From JAAZKI01 sp012799905 (GTDB lineage Bacteria > Verrucomicrobiota > Lentisphaeria > Oligosphaerales > Oligosphaeraceae): a DNA stretch of 64,000 bases. The stretch lies in assembly GCA_050949415.1 (NCBI GenBank), contig JBMNFR010000006.1, forward strand, positions 310,001-374,000, given 5' to 3'. Below the pieces are notes generated by a model that made no database searches, was not told where the DNA came from, and worked only from the letters and a program-made list of their open reading frames with translations. Made by a program: the position numbers and the translations under genes. This document shows positions 16,239 to 25,051 of the stretch, one piece after another (the stretch's first letter is position 1; each line of letters starts with the position of its first letter).

Positions 16239-16634
16239 AAAAGCGTATTTGAGCGTTCCGCTAAGCTTGGCATGGGTAAAGACGCTCCTTCCTGATTATT
16301 TGGTAATGTGTGGAGTTTGTGATGAATACTTGTAGGTTTTTAGGCTGATGTATGTGAGATTGGTTTCATCGGGTAGCAGTGAATTCTGCATATACTGTCA
16401 AATATCGCTTCAGAAACTACATATTCTGATTTCATAGTGAGTTGATTAACAATCATTTGTGTATGTATTTTGCGCCGTAGGCCGCTTAACCATGCTTAAC
16501 CCCAGGCTTCAGCCTGGGGGGCATACCCCAAATGTGGTGCCCAGTAGGGGCACTACCAGACGTCTACCAGCACAATCGCTGTGTCAAATCTCTACTTTCT
16601 GTCACAGAATTTTGTGCAATAACGATTATTCTAA
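16239..16634. other. intergenic region with two small hairpins
   Basis: No gene is seen. The part next to tolQ is AT-rich and should hold its promoter. At 16500-16519 a perfect hairpin CCCCAGGC-TTCA-GCCTGGGG occurs, followed at 16540-16556 by GTGCCC-AGTA-GGGGCAC. Both resemble scattered REP-type intergenic repeats. Neither has a T tract in the right place to be a terminator. Confidence 0.5.
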
Positions 16635-17468
16635 TTATGGTGTGGGTGATTGAATGAAGCGGGCAAGGGTCACGAACGCAGCCGGCGGAATATCGTCCGC
16701 CCGGGCGTCCTGCATCAGACCAGCAGCTGCGAAGCCTGCGGCGACGCGCTCCTCGGGGTAACTGCCCGTCAGCAAGCGGAACGATTTTTTTCGGCGTTGG
16801 GCAAAGACTTCTCCGGCCAGTGTTGACGCCAGCTCCCGGACTTTGGGTTCGGGGGCGTCTGGCCGCAAGGTGAGTCGGACGTAGGCTGAAGTCACCTCCG
16901 GCGCCGGGAAAAAGACATTCGGCGGGACGATTCTGAGCATGGTTGTGTCATAGCGCAGGGCCAGGCGGACAGTCAGGACGCCGTAATCCTTGCTGCCGGG
17001 GCGTGCGGTCAGGCGGTCGGCCATTTCTTTCTGGAGCAGGACGTGCATGGCGGTTGGTGGGTTGTTCAAGGCGGCGGCGTTCGCCAGGAACGGCGAACTG
17101 CAAGAATAGGGCAGGTTGGCGACGCATCGATATGGCTCAGCGCCCATGATGGCGTCAATGTCCATCCGGCAGGCGTCGCCTTGGATTAGGCGGAAATTGG
17201 CGCTGTCATGGCCAAAACGGCTCGCGACGTATTCGGCCAGGCGGTGATCCAGTTCGATGGCGGTCACCACGCAGCCGGCTGCGAGCAGCGCCTCAGTCAG
17301 GGCGCCGGCGCCCGGGCCGATTTCCAGCACCCGTTCGCCAGGTTGCAGCTCTGCATCGCGAATCATGGCTGACAGTAGGTTGCTGTCTAATAAAAAATTC
17401 TGCCCAAGTCTTCGACTGGGATGCATCTTCAGTTTAGCGAAGAGGGCGATGAGTTCACTTTTGTTCAT
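16635..17468 (-). CDS. rsmA: 16S rRNA (adenine1518/1519-N6)-dimethyltransferase RsmA/KsgA
   Basis: A protein of 277 residues, normal length. It shows LGQNFLLD (21-28), the SAM loop VLEIGPGAGALTEALLAAG (46-64), an acidic ELDHRL and the catalytic NLPYSCSSP (about 118-126; the NLPY motif of N6-adenine methylases). The C-terminal helical domain includes FAQRRKKSFRLL. In the known family it dimethylates A1518 and A1519 of helix 45 during late 30S maturation. It is monocistronic as far as can be seen; the minus-strand tolQ gene ahead is separated by a long gap. Confidence 0.95.
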   Translation of the reverse strand: MNKSELIALFAKLKMHPSRRLGQNFLLDSNLLSAMIRDAELQPGERVLEIGPGAGALTEALLAAGCVVTAIELDHRLAEYVASRFGHDSANFRLIQGDACRMDIDAIMGAEPYRCVANLPYSCSSPFLANAAALNNPPTAMHVLLQKEMADRLTARPGSKDYGVLTVRLALRYDTTMLRIVPPNVFFPAPEVTSAYVRLTLRPDAPEPKVRELASTLAGEVFAQRRKKSFRLLTGSYPEERVAAGFAAAGLMQDARADDIPPAAFVTLARFIQSPTP

Positions 17469-17887
17469 GGCAGTTGGCGTTTTGGTCTAATGGGCTTCGC
17501 GTGCGACCCGGCGCGAAGTTGGGTCAACAGGGCCCGTCCCGGAGGCGTCGCGAAACGGCCATGCGAGTCACTGCCCCCGGGTTCGGCGGTGGCAAAGTTG
17601 GCGGCCGCAGCCCCATAGCCAGGCACGCCACAGAAAGTCAGCCTGGCGCTATGGACGCACGGCCGCAAATTCGTATTTGCTGCCGCCAACAGGAAATATA
17701 GCCCAAAGTTTTTTGTTTACTATGTTTTAGGGTGTATATTGCAAATTAACCCCGAAATCGCATTTTTCCGGATTTCGCCTTTGGTCTGGCTTTTGTCCCT
17801 GGTGGGCAAGAGGCGCCAGGGCGGCGAGGGCAGGCGCCGACCGCCGGCTTCGCCGGGTTGCTGGGCGGTCATGGTCAATTTATTCAC
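17469..17887. other. divergent promoter region with structured inverted repeats
   Basis: No gene is seen between the divergent rsmA and PP2C genes. An imperfect inverted repeat lies at 17601-17668: CCATAGCCAGG at 17613 against CCTGGCGCTATGG at 17642, enclosed by GCGGCC/GGCCGC. A second structure lies just before the phosphatase start, with GACCGCC (17839-17845) against GGCGGTC (17864-17870) enclosing CCGGCTTCGCCGG. These may be leader RNA structures or REP-type repeats. Confidence 0.5.
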
Positions 17888-19321
17888 ATGACAATCATCC
17901 TGATATCTTTAGGCGCCCTGACGCTGATTCTGCTTTTGGTCGGCCTTGTGATGCGGGCCCTTGGGCAGGTGAGCGCGAACCGGCACGCCGCTGCAGAGGC
18001 GATCCGGCAGCAAGACGCCTACCGCCGCTTCCTGAACCAGTTCGTTCAGAAGTTGGCGACTGTCGCCGAATTAACCGAAGCCTTGAGCATTATCGTCACC
18101 AAGGTCTGCGAGGACGTGGACGCCGAGTCAGCCGGTATTTTTGTGCCGGATGAAAACGACCCGTCCTATTTGCGCGGCGCGGCTTGCACGGGCTATTTCC
18201 CGATTTTGACTGTCAACCAGCAGGCGCCGAGTCCGAAAGTGCGGGTGAACGCCCGCTACCGGATGGCCTATTTTTATTCAGAGGTCATCGGCCCTGGCGA
18301 GGGGCTGGTCGGCCACGTTGCCGTCACCCGTCAGCCCGCCCTTTACAATCGGCTGGAAAGCGGGAGCGAGGAATGGTCGTTGCCGCCGGAAGTCAAGACT
18401 ATGATGGTCATGCCGCTCTTGGCGGAAGACCGTTTCGTGGGAGTCATCTGCGCGGTCAACCGCCGTCGGGCTATTTCGCCCTTCTCTCAGCAGAACCTTG
18501 AGTTCTTCCAGCAATTCTCGTCCCAGCCGGCCTTGGCGTGCAGCCTGATTGCGATTTACGCCGAACGCCGCCGCCAGGACCGCCTGAACCGCGAATTGGA
18601 AGTCTGCGCCGAATTGCAGAAGTCGATGCTGCCTGATATCCCGCCGGTTATCGGGGAATACCAGTTCGCGACCTTGCACCGGCCAGCCTATGAGGTCAGC
18701 GGCGACTTCTATGATTTTATCGTTGTTGACGACAACCGCATCATGGTCATGGTCGCGGATGCTACCGGAAAGGGCCTGCCTGCCTGCTTGATGACGTCAA
18801 TGTCGCAGTGCTTTGTCAGAGCCGTGGTCGAACGCTATACCGATATGAAGTCTTTTCTTCTGGACGTCAATCGGCTGGTTTATGCCAATAGCGACAGCGC
18901 CCATTTTCTGACGGTCAACCTGCTGTTGATTGACCTAAACAAGCATATCTGTGAATTTGGCTGCGCCGGTCATACGCCGCTGTTGCGGCTTGACGCTGAT
19001 GGAACTTGCTCCGTCCTGAAGCCATCCGGGCCGGCCTTGGGAATGTGGCCGAATGACTTTCCGGACCTGTTTGAAACCATGACCTTTTCCCTTGAGCCGG
19101 GTGCGCTTTTCTGCTTGTTCACCGATGGCCTGACCGAGGCGCTCAATAAGTACCAGGAGGAATTTGGCCTTGAACGCCTGGTGGCGGAATGGCAGAATGG
19201 GTTCTCCTCCCCTAACGATGCCGCCGAAACCATTATGGCAAAAGTCAAGACCTTTGCCGGGGATGAACCGCAGGCCGATGACCAGACGATTATCGTCTTT
19301 GGCCGCAACCCCGAGCAGTGA
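17888..19321 (+). CDS. membrane-anchored GAF-PP2C (RsbU/SpoIIE-type) serine phosphatase
   Basis: A protein of 478 residues: one N-terminal membrane helix (TIILISLGALTLILLLVGLV), a GAF domain (about 50-225, LSIIVTKVCEDVDAESAGIF ... GEGLVGHVAV), then a PP2C-like SpoIIE domain (about 260-475). The domain has metal-binding residues in EVSGDFYDF, VADATGKGLPACLMTS, DGLTEA and the closing DDQTIIVF. Such proteins dephosphorylate anti-anti-sigma factors of the partner-switching type, with the GAF domain as sensor. No STAS or anti-sigma gene lies next to it. I start at ATG 17888, where the helix begins; an in-frame TTG at 17858 is possible but would sit inside a hairpin. Confidence 0.9.
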   Translation: MTIILISLGALTLILLLVGLVMRALGQVSANRHAAAEAIRQQDAYRRFLNQFVQKLATVAELTEALSIIVTKVCEDVDAESAGIFVPDENDPSYLRGAACTGYFPILTVNQQAPSPKVRVNARYRMAYFYSEVIGPGEGLVGHVAVTRQPALYNRLESGSEEWSLPPEVKTMMVMPLLAEDRFVGVICAVNRRRAISPFSQQNLEFFQQFSSQPALACSLIAIYAERRRQDRLNRELEVCAELQKSMLPDIPPVIGEYQFATLHRPAYEVSGDFYDFIVVDDNRIMVMVADATGKGLPACLMTSMSQCFVRAVVERYTDMKSFLLDVNRLVYANSDSAHFLTVNLLLIDLNKHICEFGCAGHTPLLRLDADGTCSVLKPSGPALGMWPNDFPDLFETMTFSLEPGALFCLFTDGLTEALNKYQEEFGLERLVAEWQNGFSSPNDAAETIMAKVKTFAGDEPQADDQTIIVFGRNPEQ

Positions 19322-19342
19322 CCAGGCCGATGCTGGCCGGGC

Positions 19343-20218
19343 CTATTCGATGTTCATGATCTGTTCGCGAATCCTGCCCAGTTCGGCCTTGATGACCAGC
19401 ACGTCGTTGGTGATGGCCAGGTCCGCAGTCTTGGCGGACAAGGTGTTGGCTTCGCGGCTCATTTCCTGACTCAAAAAGTCAAGATTCCGACCTGGCGCGT
19501 CATCGCTGTTAAGCAATTCCTCGTATTGCACTAGATGACTTTGCAGGCGGACGATTTCCTCGGTGATGTCAGCCCGTTCAGCGTAGAAGGTCAGCTCCTT
19601 GGTGAGCCGTTCGTCATCCAAGGTCAGTTCGACTCCGAGCGCGGCGATGCGATCGCGCAGGCGCTGCCGCTGCAAGACCAGGGCGTCATCGCCACGAGCG
19701 GCAATCTTTTCCACCAGGGCGGCAATCGTCTTGCCCCGCGCCAGAAGGTCTTCCCGCAAGGCGGCGCCTTCCTTCTCGCGCATGGCAGACAAGTCAGCCA
19801 GGGCGGCTTCCAGAGCCTGCGCCACGAGTTCCTTGAGGGGCTCCAGGGATGATGACATGTTTTCGCTGATGACGCCGGGAAAGGAGATAATGTCCTGGAT
19901 TGTCGGCGGCTGGAGGCCGGTCTGCTGGGCCAGTTCGGTCAGCATCTTGGCAGCGGCTTGAGCGGCTGGCATGTCAATAGCGGCCTGCAAGCGTCGGTTC
20001 TCTTCGCTGAGTTTGTAACTGACGACAATGTTGAGGCTGCCCCGGGAAAAATGCTGCTGGATGGTCTGCCGGAGCATTGGCTCCAAGGCATTTAATTCCC
20101 GCGGCATGGTGAAGCGCATATCCACCAGTTTGCGGCTGTTGACGGCCGACACTTCGACGGTCGCCTGGTTGCCATTCGCCTCGGCCGTGGCCCGGCCATA
20201 TCCCGTCATGCTTTTCAT
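19343..20218 (-). CDS. yicC: YicC/YloC family endoribonuclease
   Basis: A protein of 291 residues with the family start MKSMTGYGRA, an N-terminal YicC domain (VEVSAVNSRKLVDMRFTMPRELNALEP) and the DUF1732 C-terminus with KELTFYAERADITEEIVRLQSHL, NLDFLSQEMSREANTLSAK and KAELGRIREQIMNIE. All family blocks are present. Members are RNases implicated in small-RNA and mRNA decay. It converges with the PP2C gene (21 bases apart) and lies downstream of rpsD, separated from it by a strong terminator. Confidence 0.94.
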   Translation of the reverse strand: MKSMTGYGRATAEANGNQATVEVSAVNSRKLVDMRFTMPRELNALEPMLRQTIQQHFSRGSLNIVVSYKLSEENRRLQAAIDMPAAQAAAKMLTELAQQTGLQPPTIQDIISFPGVISENMSSSLEPLKELVAQALEAALADLSAMREKEGAALREDLLARGKTIAALVEKIAARGDDALVLQRQRLRDRIAALGVELTLDDERLTKELTFYAERADITEEIVRLQSHLVQYEELLNSDDAPGRNLDFLSQEMSREANTLSAKTADLAITNDVLVIKAELGRIREQIMNIE

Positions 20219-20261
20219 CGGTGAACCTCAAGAATGGTGCCATGCCCAGCCATTGGGCGGT

Positions 20262-20304
20262 TGACAAAAATAAAGGGGCCGCCGAGGCGTGCCTCGGGAC
20301 CCCC
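20262..20304 (-). terminator. rho-independent terminator after rpsD
   Basis: On the minus strand GGGG and CCTCGG-type arms form a stem (20275-20304) with loop CACG and one internal mismatch, followed by the T-rich tail TTTATTTTTGT. It sits 40 bases after the rpsD stop and before yicC, so rpsD is its own transcription unit. Confidence 0.85.
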
Positions 20305-20344
20305 TAAGGAAGCGTCGCTGCTTTGCCGATAGCCGGCCAAGCAA

Positions 20345-20989
20345 TTAGCGAGCGTAGTACTCGACGACTTTGGAGATGACTACTTCAGACTGGATTTCCT
20401 CGGGCAGGGGCTCGTGCAAAACAGTGACTTTACACTCTTCCGCGTCTTTTTGGAGATACGGCGGCGTGAGAGCGTCAATGCCTTTAGCAATGCTGGCCAA
20501 CATCGGGGAGCGTTCAGCGTTGATGCTGATTACCTGGCCGGGTTTCAGGCGATAGCTGGCGCGGTCGATGATCTTGCCGTCAACCAGGATATGGCGATGC
20601 GACACGGCCTGGCGGGCCGCAAAAATGGTGGGCGCCAAACCGCCGCGGTACACCGCAGTGACCAGGCGCATTTCCAGGTTCTGCAGCAGCTTTTCGCCGG
20701 TGATGCCAGCACCACGCTGGGACTTCTCATAGATGAACCGGAGCTGATGCTCAGTCAAGTCGTAGTAACGGCGCAACTTCTGCTTTTCCAGGAGCAGTTC
20801 GCCATAAGTGGACAATTTGCCGCGGCGCCGGGTGGGGCCGTGCTGTCCAGCAGGATACGCCTTCGGAGAGGACGTGGCTTCGCCGCCCTCGCGGGTTTTG
20901 ATGGTGCGGCTGTTGGTCGGGCAGTTAGGCATGCCCCAGAGGCACTTGCCGACGCGACGGCACAACGTGTGTTTTGGACCCTTCTTCAT
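20345..20989 (-). CDS. rpsD: 30S ribosomal protein uS4
   Basis: A protein of 214 residues, slightly longer than E. coli S4 (206). The N-terminal region has C10, C15 and C23 (CRRVGKC...NC), possibly a variant zinc site as in many S4 proteins. An S4 RNA-binding domain follows, with LEMRLVTAVYRGGLAPTIFA, ARQAVSHRHILVDGKIID and YRLKPGQVIS. It binds 16S rRNA early in 30S assembly. In many bacteria rpsD sits in the alpha operon; here it is solitary with its own terminator, next to yicC. Confidence 0.96.
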   Translation of the reverse strand: MKKGPKHTLCRRVGKCLWGMPNCPTNSRTIKTREGGEATSSPKAYPAGQHGPTRRRGKLSTYGELLLEKQKLRRYYDLTEHQLRFIYEKSQRGAGITGEKLLQNLEMRLVTAVYRGGLAPTIFAARQAVSHRHILVDGKIIDRASYRLKPGQVISINAERSPMLASIAKGIDALTPPYLQKDAEECKVTVLHEPLPEEIQSEVVISKVVEYYAR

Positions 20990-21202
20990 GAATGCTCCTG
21001 TGGTATTTTCACAGCTCCGGCGTTAACTGACGTCGCCCATTGAACCCGAGTTCCGTCCATACCTGAATTTGGAGCGGAATCCAGCGCCGGTCACGAGTGA
21101 CAAGAGGGCGCCAGAGGCGACTAGCCGTGCGAGAAAAATCTTAATATAATGCCGGATATGGCATTGACAACTTGCCATCAGAAAGATTTGCGATGCAGTC
21201 AG

Positions 21203-21270
21203 CCTCGGCGAGGCGGCACCATGAGTAACCCCAGGTGAAGCGAAGCGGAACCTGGGGCGTAGTCCTCCCT
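21203..21270. repeat. REP-like unit, copy 1
   Basis: CCTCGGCGAGGCGGCACC, then ATGAGTAACCCCAGG, GAAGCGAAGCGG and AACCTGGGG, ending GTCCTCCCT. It contains the hairpin CCCCAGG/CCTGGGG. A near-identical unit lies at 38573-38640. Confidence 0.85.
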
Positions 21271-21356
21271 CAAGCCTGAGCCTCGGCGAGGCGACACAAA
21301 AGTGCTGATTTGCAGAAAATCTTTTCCAAAAAGCAAGAAGCAGGTCGATAGTGGCA

Positions 21357-21493
21357 CGCCGTCCACCCCGTCCACCGCCGCGAAGCGGCAAAAGGCCCAA
21401 AGGGCTGAAACATAAAAGCCCAGGGTGAGCGCAGCGAAGCCATGGGTGAGATGGAATATAGTTTTGAGCCCCGAAAGGGGTGACGCATAAATC
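21357..21493. repeat. composite palindromic intergenic element, partial copy
   Basis: GTCCAC words, then CCGCGAAGCGGCAAAAGGCCC, AAGCCCAGGGTGAGCG and GAGCCCCGAAAGGGGTGACG, then CATAAAT. It corresponds to the right half of the elements at 44772-45097 and 51249-53615. Confidence 0.75.
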
Positions 21494-21627
<134 letters not shown>

Positions 21628-21935
21628 TGGCCCCCCTTTGGGTGGGTGGGGTTTGATTTCTAAGCCCGCAGGAAAAATAGGCCGCCAACCGCCCTTTTTC
21701 AAACGGCTTTTTGCAGAATCATAGTGATTTTGTGCTTGAGTAGGATTCTGCTTGGCACGCTGGCATCATGCTTTCCATCACTTGAGTGGGCTTTCTGATG
21801 CAAGCCGAGACTTGCGGGAATCTGCATGAGACCAGGCAAAGGGGGCGGCGCCCACAGCTTAATCGCCAATCGCTGACCAGTTATTGCCGCCGAAAATAGG
21901 AGCGGGGGGCGTAGGGCGAGAGATTTTGCCTATTG

Positions 21936-22508
21936 TTATTTTTTCAGCTTCCAGTAGTAATAATAGTTTCCCGGCTTGGACAGTGTTTGTTCAACGAATT
22001 TCCAGCTGGTCACTCGTCCATCTGCCCAAAGGATGGAATTAGCCATCCCATGCACACCGGCTACGCTGTAATGCCCACCGACCATAAAACCCAAATTTGC
22101 CATATTTTCCAGAATCATGACTGTTTCGGACGGGCTCTGCACTTCTGGTGCTTTGGCCGGACGATTGCTGGGATTGGCTACGCAATGTGACGAAATCTGC
22201 AAACCGATGGAAAGAGTCTGGTAGCCGTATTTAACATGGGCATAGCGCCAGGCGGCGTTAGGTTCTCCGCGTAAGCCACGAACGTAGTCTGCTTCAGTTG
22301 AACTGACACGCGCTAACTGCGTATTGCATTCATACATCCTGGTGTCGGGAATATAATTGGACTTATAGGTCATCTCATAGGCCCAGTTCCAGAAGAAAAA
22401 GTCGCTGTCACTTTTGTCACGATAATAACAGTGAATGAACCACTCATCATTGTCATCCTGGTACAAGATATGGTTCTTCCGGTGTTTGGGAAAAAGATAA
22501 AGTTTCAC
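21936..22508 (-). pseudogene. prepilin-type protein with H-X9-DG motif, N-terminus missing
   Basis: The 190-residue frame is the C-terminal part of a pseudopilin-like (DUF1559-type) protein of PVC bacteria. It has YQDDNDEWF, a variable middle, and HGMANSILWADG, in which His and DG are separated by nine residues. The expected type IV pilin-like N-terminus (FTLIELLVV and the hydrophobic helix) is absent: the frame has only a GTG start at 22508 and a stop at about 22542, next to the palindromes preceding the ISL3 transposase. It was probably truncated by that insertion or a linked rearrangement. Expression as a cytoplasmic stub cannot be excluded. Confidence 0.7.
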
Positions 22509-22560
22509 TCTCTGCCGTGGCTTAGAGGGGCATCAAGAAGCGGTCGGAGTTCTCCGCCGT

Positions 22561-22672
22561 ACTTTGGAAATGCCCTTCCGGCAAGGGCTTTCACGGCATA
22601 AACGGTTTCCCCCCGCTTCGCGGTTCCCCCCATTTATACGTGAAAGCCCTTGCCTCCGGCCCTTTCCAAAGT
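22561..22672. repeat. large imperfect inverted repeat
   Basis: ACTTTGGAAA followed by GGCAAGGGCTTTCACG on the left arm (22561-22594) is mirrored by CGTGAAAGCCCTTGCC and TTTCCAAAGT on the right (22639-22672). The loop is G/C-rich and contains CCGCTTCGCGG. It lies between the prepilin remnant and the transposase gene. Confidence 0.85.
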
Positions 22673-22686
22673 GCAACATCGTCAAG

Positions 22687-22733
22687 ATTGGCTTCTGAAA
22701 GAAAATGAAAACATTTCCTTTCAGAAGGCCAAT
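22687..22733. repeat. near-perfect hairpin upstream of ISL3 transposase
   Basis: ATTGGCTTCTGAAAG on the left pairs with CTTTCAGAAGGCCAAT on the right, continuing inward through GAAAATG/CATTTC around an AAAA loop. It is a strong cruciform or RNA hairpin about 95 bases before the transposase start, possibly protecting the element from outside transcription or marking its left end. Confidence 0.75.
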
Positions 22734-22825
22734 CATGACTTTACCGGCGAGAAAAAAACTTTGAAGCTGGCCGTCGTCAGCCCTATGTTATGTGTTATCG
22801 CGTAACCCTTAACATGGAGGTTTAC

Positions 22826-24076
22826 ATGACGACGACCAGCTCAATCTACCATAATCAAAAAATCAGGGGTTTCAACCACGTCTCCACGAAATTCATAGGA
22901 GACACCAACTACACAAGAATCGAACGCAAGGAGCACAGCTGCCCGAACTGCCGCTCCCGCGATGTCAAGCCCTACCATGCCCGCGACCGCCAGATCCGCG
23001 GCCAAGGCATAGGCCCCAACAAGCTCATCCTCGAAGTTGCAGTCCATCGGATCTATTGCCGGAAGTGCGGGAGTCGCTCCTATGAAAATCTGGAATTCCT
23101 CCCCCACCCCAAGAGTCGCATTACCCGCTCCCTGGTCCGTACCATCCTTGAACTGCGAAGGGAAATGAGCCTGAGCGCCATCTCCAGGTACTACGGCCTG
23201 GACTGGGATACAGTCAAGAATTTGGAGAAAGACTGGCTGACCAGGAAATACCGTCGGATTCGCATGTCTGATGTCCGCATCATCGGCATCGACGAGATTC
23301 ACGTCGGGCATGAATGGGTTGATGGCAAGAGGCGGCAAAAGTACATGACCGTGGTTCGGGACATGGAAAGCGGGGCGGTGCTGTTCATCGGCGACGGCAA
23401 GGGCAGCGAGGCATTGACTCCCTTCAATGCCCGGATCAACCGGTTCAGGGCCAACATCGAGGCGGTCTGCATGGACATGAGCAATGCCTACGCCAAGTGG
23501 GTGAGGGACAACCTTCTCAATGCGACGGTGGTCTATGACCACTTCCACGTCATTCAGCTGATGAACCAGAAGCTGGACCAGGTACGCAGGAAAGTCCAGG
23601 GCATGATGGAGGAGGAAGCTCACCAGCGGCTGAAGGGGAAGCGCTGGCTGCTCCTGCACAAGGCAGACAACCTCACGGATGACGAAAGGCTCGAGGTGGA
23701 GGAGCTCCGGCATGTCTCCCAGGACCTCCATGACGCCTGGACGATGACGGAGTACCTGATCAAAATCTATCAATTGGCCGATGACGAGAACGAGGCGCGG
23801 CAGCTGCTGGCTACATGGGCAGGCGTTTGCCGGCGCATGGACATCCCCGAGCTGAATACGATGGGAAGGACCGTTGAAAGGCATTTGGATGGAATCTGCG
23901 CCTACTGGAAGTTTGACCGGTTGACCAACGCAGCCTCCGAGGGGTTCAACAACAAGATACGGCACCTGATTGCACAAGCCTACGGATATCGTGACTATGA
24001 GTACTTAAAACTGAAAGTTTATGAATTGCCGTCAATGGTGCTAACCAAGAGAATGCTGAGTTCCTGCTCAAAATGA
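22826..24076 (+). CDS. ISL3-family transposase
   Basis: A protein of 416 residues. An N-terminal zinc-binding region with CPNCRSRDV and YCRKCGSRSY is followed by an HTH region (MSLSAISRYYGLDWDTVKNLE) and a DDE catalytic domain with Asp in IGIDEIHVGH, Asp in VCMDMSNAYAKW and Glu in NAASEGFNNKIR. It matches the ISL3 pattern and is full length, so the transposase may be active. I start at 22826 because GGAGG lies just upstream; the frame is open from 22790. It lies beside the truncated prepilin gene. Confidence 0.93.
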   Translation: MTTTSSIYHNQKIRGFNHVSTKFIGDTNYTRIERKEHSCPNCRSRDVKPYHARDRQIRGQGIGPNKLILEVAVHRIYCRKCGSRSYENLEFLPHPKSRITRSLVRTILELRREMSLSAISRYYGLDWDTVKNLEKDWLTRKYRRIRMSDVRIIGIDEIHVGHEWVDGKRRQKYMTVVRDMESGAVLFIGDGKGSEALTPFNARINRFRANIEAVCMDMSNAYAKWVRDNLLNATVVYDHFHVIQLMNQKLDQVRRKVQGMMEEEAHQRLKGKRWLLLHKADNLTDDERLEVEELRHVSQDLHDAWTMTEYLIKIYQLADDENEARQLLATWAGVCRRMDIPELNTMGRTVERHLDGICAYWKFDRLTNAASEGFNNKIRHLIAQAYGYRDYEYLKLKVYELPSMVLTKRMLSSCSK

Positions 24077-24106
24077 CCATGTTTTTTCGCAAAACCCGGA
24101 AGAGCC
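22826..24106 (+). mobile_element. ISL3-like insertion sequence (left end not located)
   Basis: The right end is probably at 24088-24106, where the minus strand reads GGCTCTTCCGGGTTTTGCG, a typical ISL3-family terminal sequence. No matching GGCTCTTC end is visible to the left of the transposase, so the left boundary may be lost or lie among the palindromes at 22561-22733. The start given is that of the transposase gene only. Confidence 0.6.
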
Positions 24107-24154
24107 CAAAAAGGTAGTCATTTGTTTTCCTTGCGTCCTTATCTGGTTCAGGGA

Positions 24155-24982
24155 TTACCGCAGCGCAAAGGCGCGAATCAGTCCGCGCAGGTGTTCGACG
24201 CAGGCGGCGATCGGGGCGTCCATAAACTTGTCAATCGGACTGAATTTGCCGTCGAGCGCGTCTAATCCGGCCTGGACATTTTTGAGGAAGCAATGCTGGA
24301 ATTCGGTGGCGACGTTGATTTTGGTGATGCCGCAGGCAATGGCTTTCTGGACGTCTGCCATTGGTGTACCGGTGCCGCCGTGGAGGACTAGGGGCAGGTC
24401 AGGCAGGCGTTCGCCGATTTGTCGGCAGCGCTCCAAATCGAGTTTGGGCTCGGTCTGATAATAGCCGTGTGCGGTGCCGATAGAGATGGCCAGGGCGTCA
24501 ACCCCGGTTTCAGCCGCAAACTGGCAGGCGGCTTCGACTTCGGTGAGGGCAGTGGCGTCACCCATGGCGACATGGCCGATTTCGCCTTCTGCGGTCGCGC
24601 CAGCAGCATGGGCCAGGCGCACGGCAGCAGCGGTGGCTACGACGTTGTCAGCATAGGGGAGCCGGGAGCCGTCCAGCATGATGGAGTTATAGCCCCAGTC
24701 AAGGGCATTGCGGACTTGTTCGAGGTTTTCACCGTGGTCGAGATGCAGGGCCACTGGCTGAGAGCATTTTTGCGCCAGGCGGATCAGCAGCCCGCCGAGA
24801 GCCTCGGCCTTGCCATTGCCGAACATTCGGGAATAGACTTGCAGGATAACCGGCGACTTTTCCGCCTCGGCCGCCTGAATGATGGCGACGGCTGTTTCGT
24901 AGTTGGCAGCGTTAAAGGCGCCAATGGCTTTGCCGGCCCGACGTGCTGCCGGCAGAATCTCATTCATGGTGACTAGTGGCAT
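24155..24982 (-). CDS. class II fructose/tagatose-bisphosphate aldolase family
   Basis: A protein of 275 residues. The family blocks are GAFNAANYETAVAIIQAAEA, the zinc/catalytic HLDHGE (80-85), EGEIGH, ISIGTAHG, VLHGGTGTP and KINVATE. The length and spacing fit KbaY/GatY/Fba-type metal-dependent aldolases, which cleave ketose-1,6-bisphosphates to DHAP and an aldehyde phosphate. The exact substrate is not decided by these motifs. It lies 69 bases after the giant protein gene on the same strand, so cotranscription is possible though unexplained. Confidence 0.92.
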   Translation of the reverse strand: MPLVTMNEILPAARRAGKAIGAFNAANYETAVAIIQAAEAEKSPVILQVYSRMFGNGKAEALGGLLIRLAQKCSQPVALHLDHGENLEQVRNALDWGYNSIMLDGSRLPYADNVVATAAAVRLAHAAGATAEGEIGHVAMGDATALTEVEAACQFAAETGVDALAISIGTAHGYYQTEPKLDLERCRQIGERLPDLPLVLHGGTGTPMADVQKAIACGITKINVATEFQHCFLKNVQAGLDALDGKFSPIDKFMDAPIAACVEHLRGLIRAFALR

Positions 24983-25051
24983 GTTGGATGACTTTCTGTT
25001 GCAAGGCGATGGAGGGAGATGCCCAAGGTTGGGCAGGGAAATGTGACCGCA

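Noticed and set aside
16459..16653. Small frame between rsmA and tolQ
   Set aside because: It consists of the two intergenic hairpins and has no homology pattern or ribosome-binding site.
17601..17668. tRNA gene in the rsmA-PP2C gap
   Set aside because: The inverted repeats do not form a cloverleaf with a TTC arm and CCA-type acceptor, so it was judged a simple imperfect palindrome.
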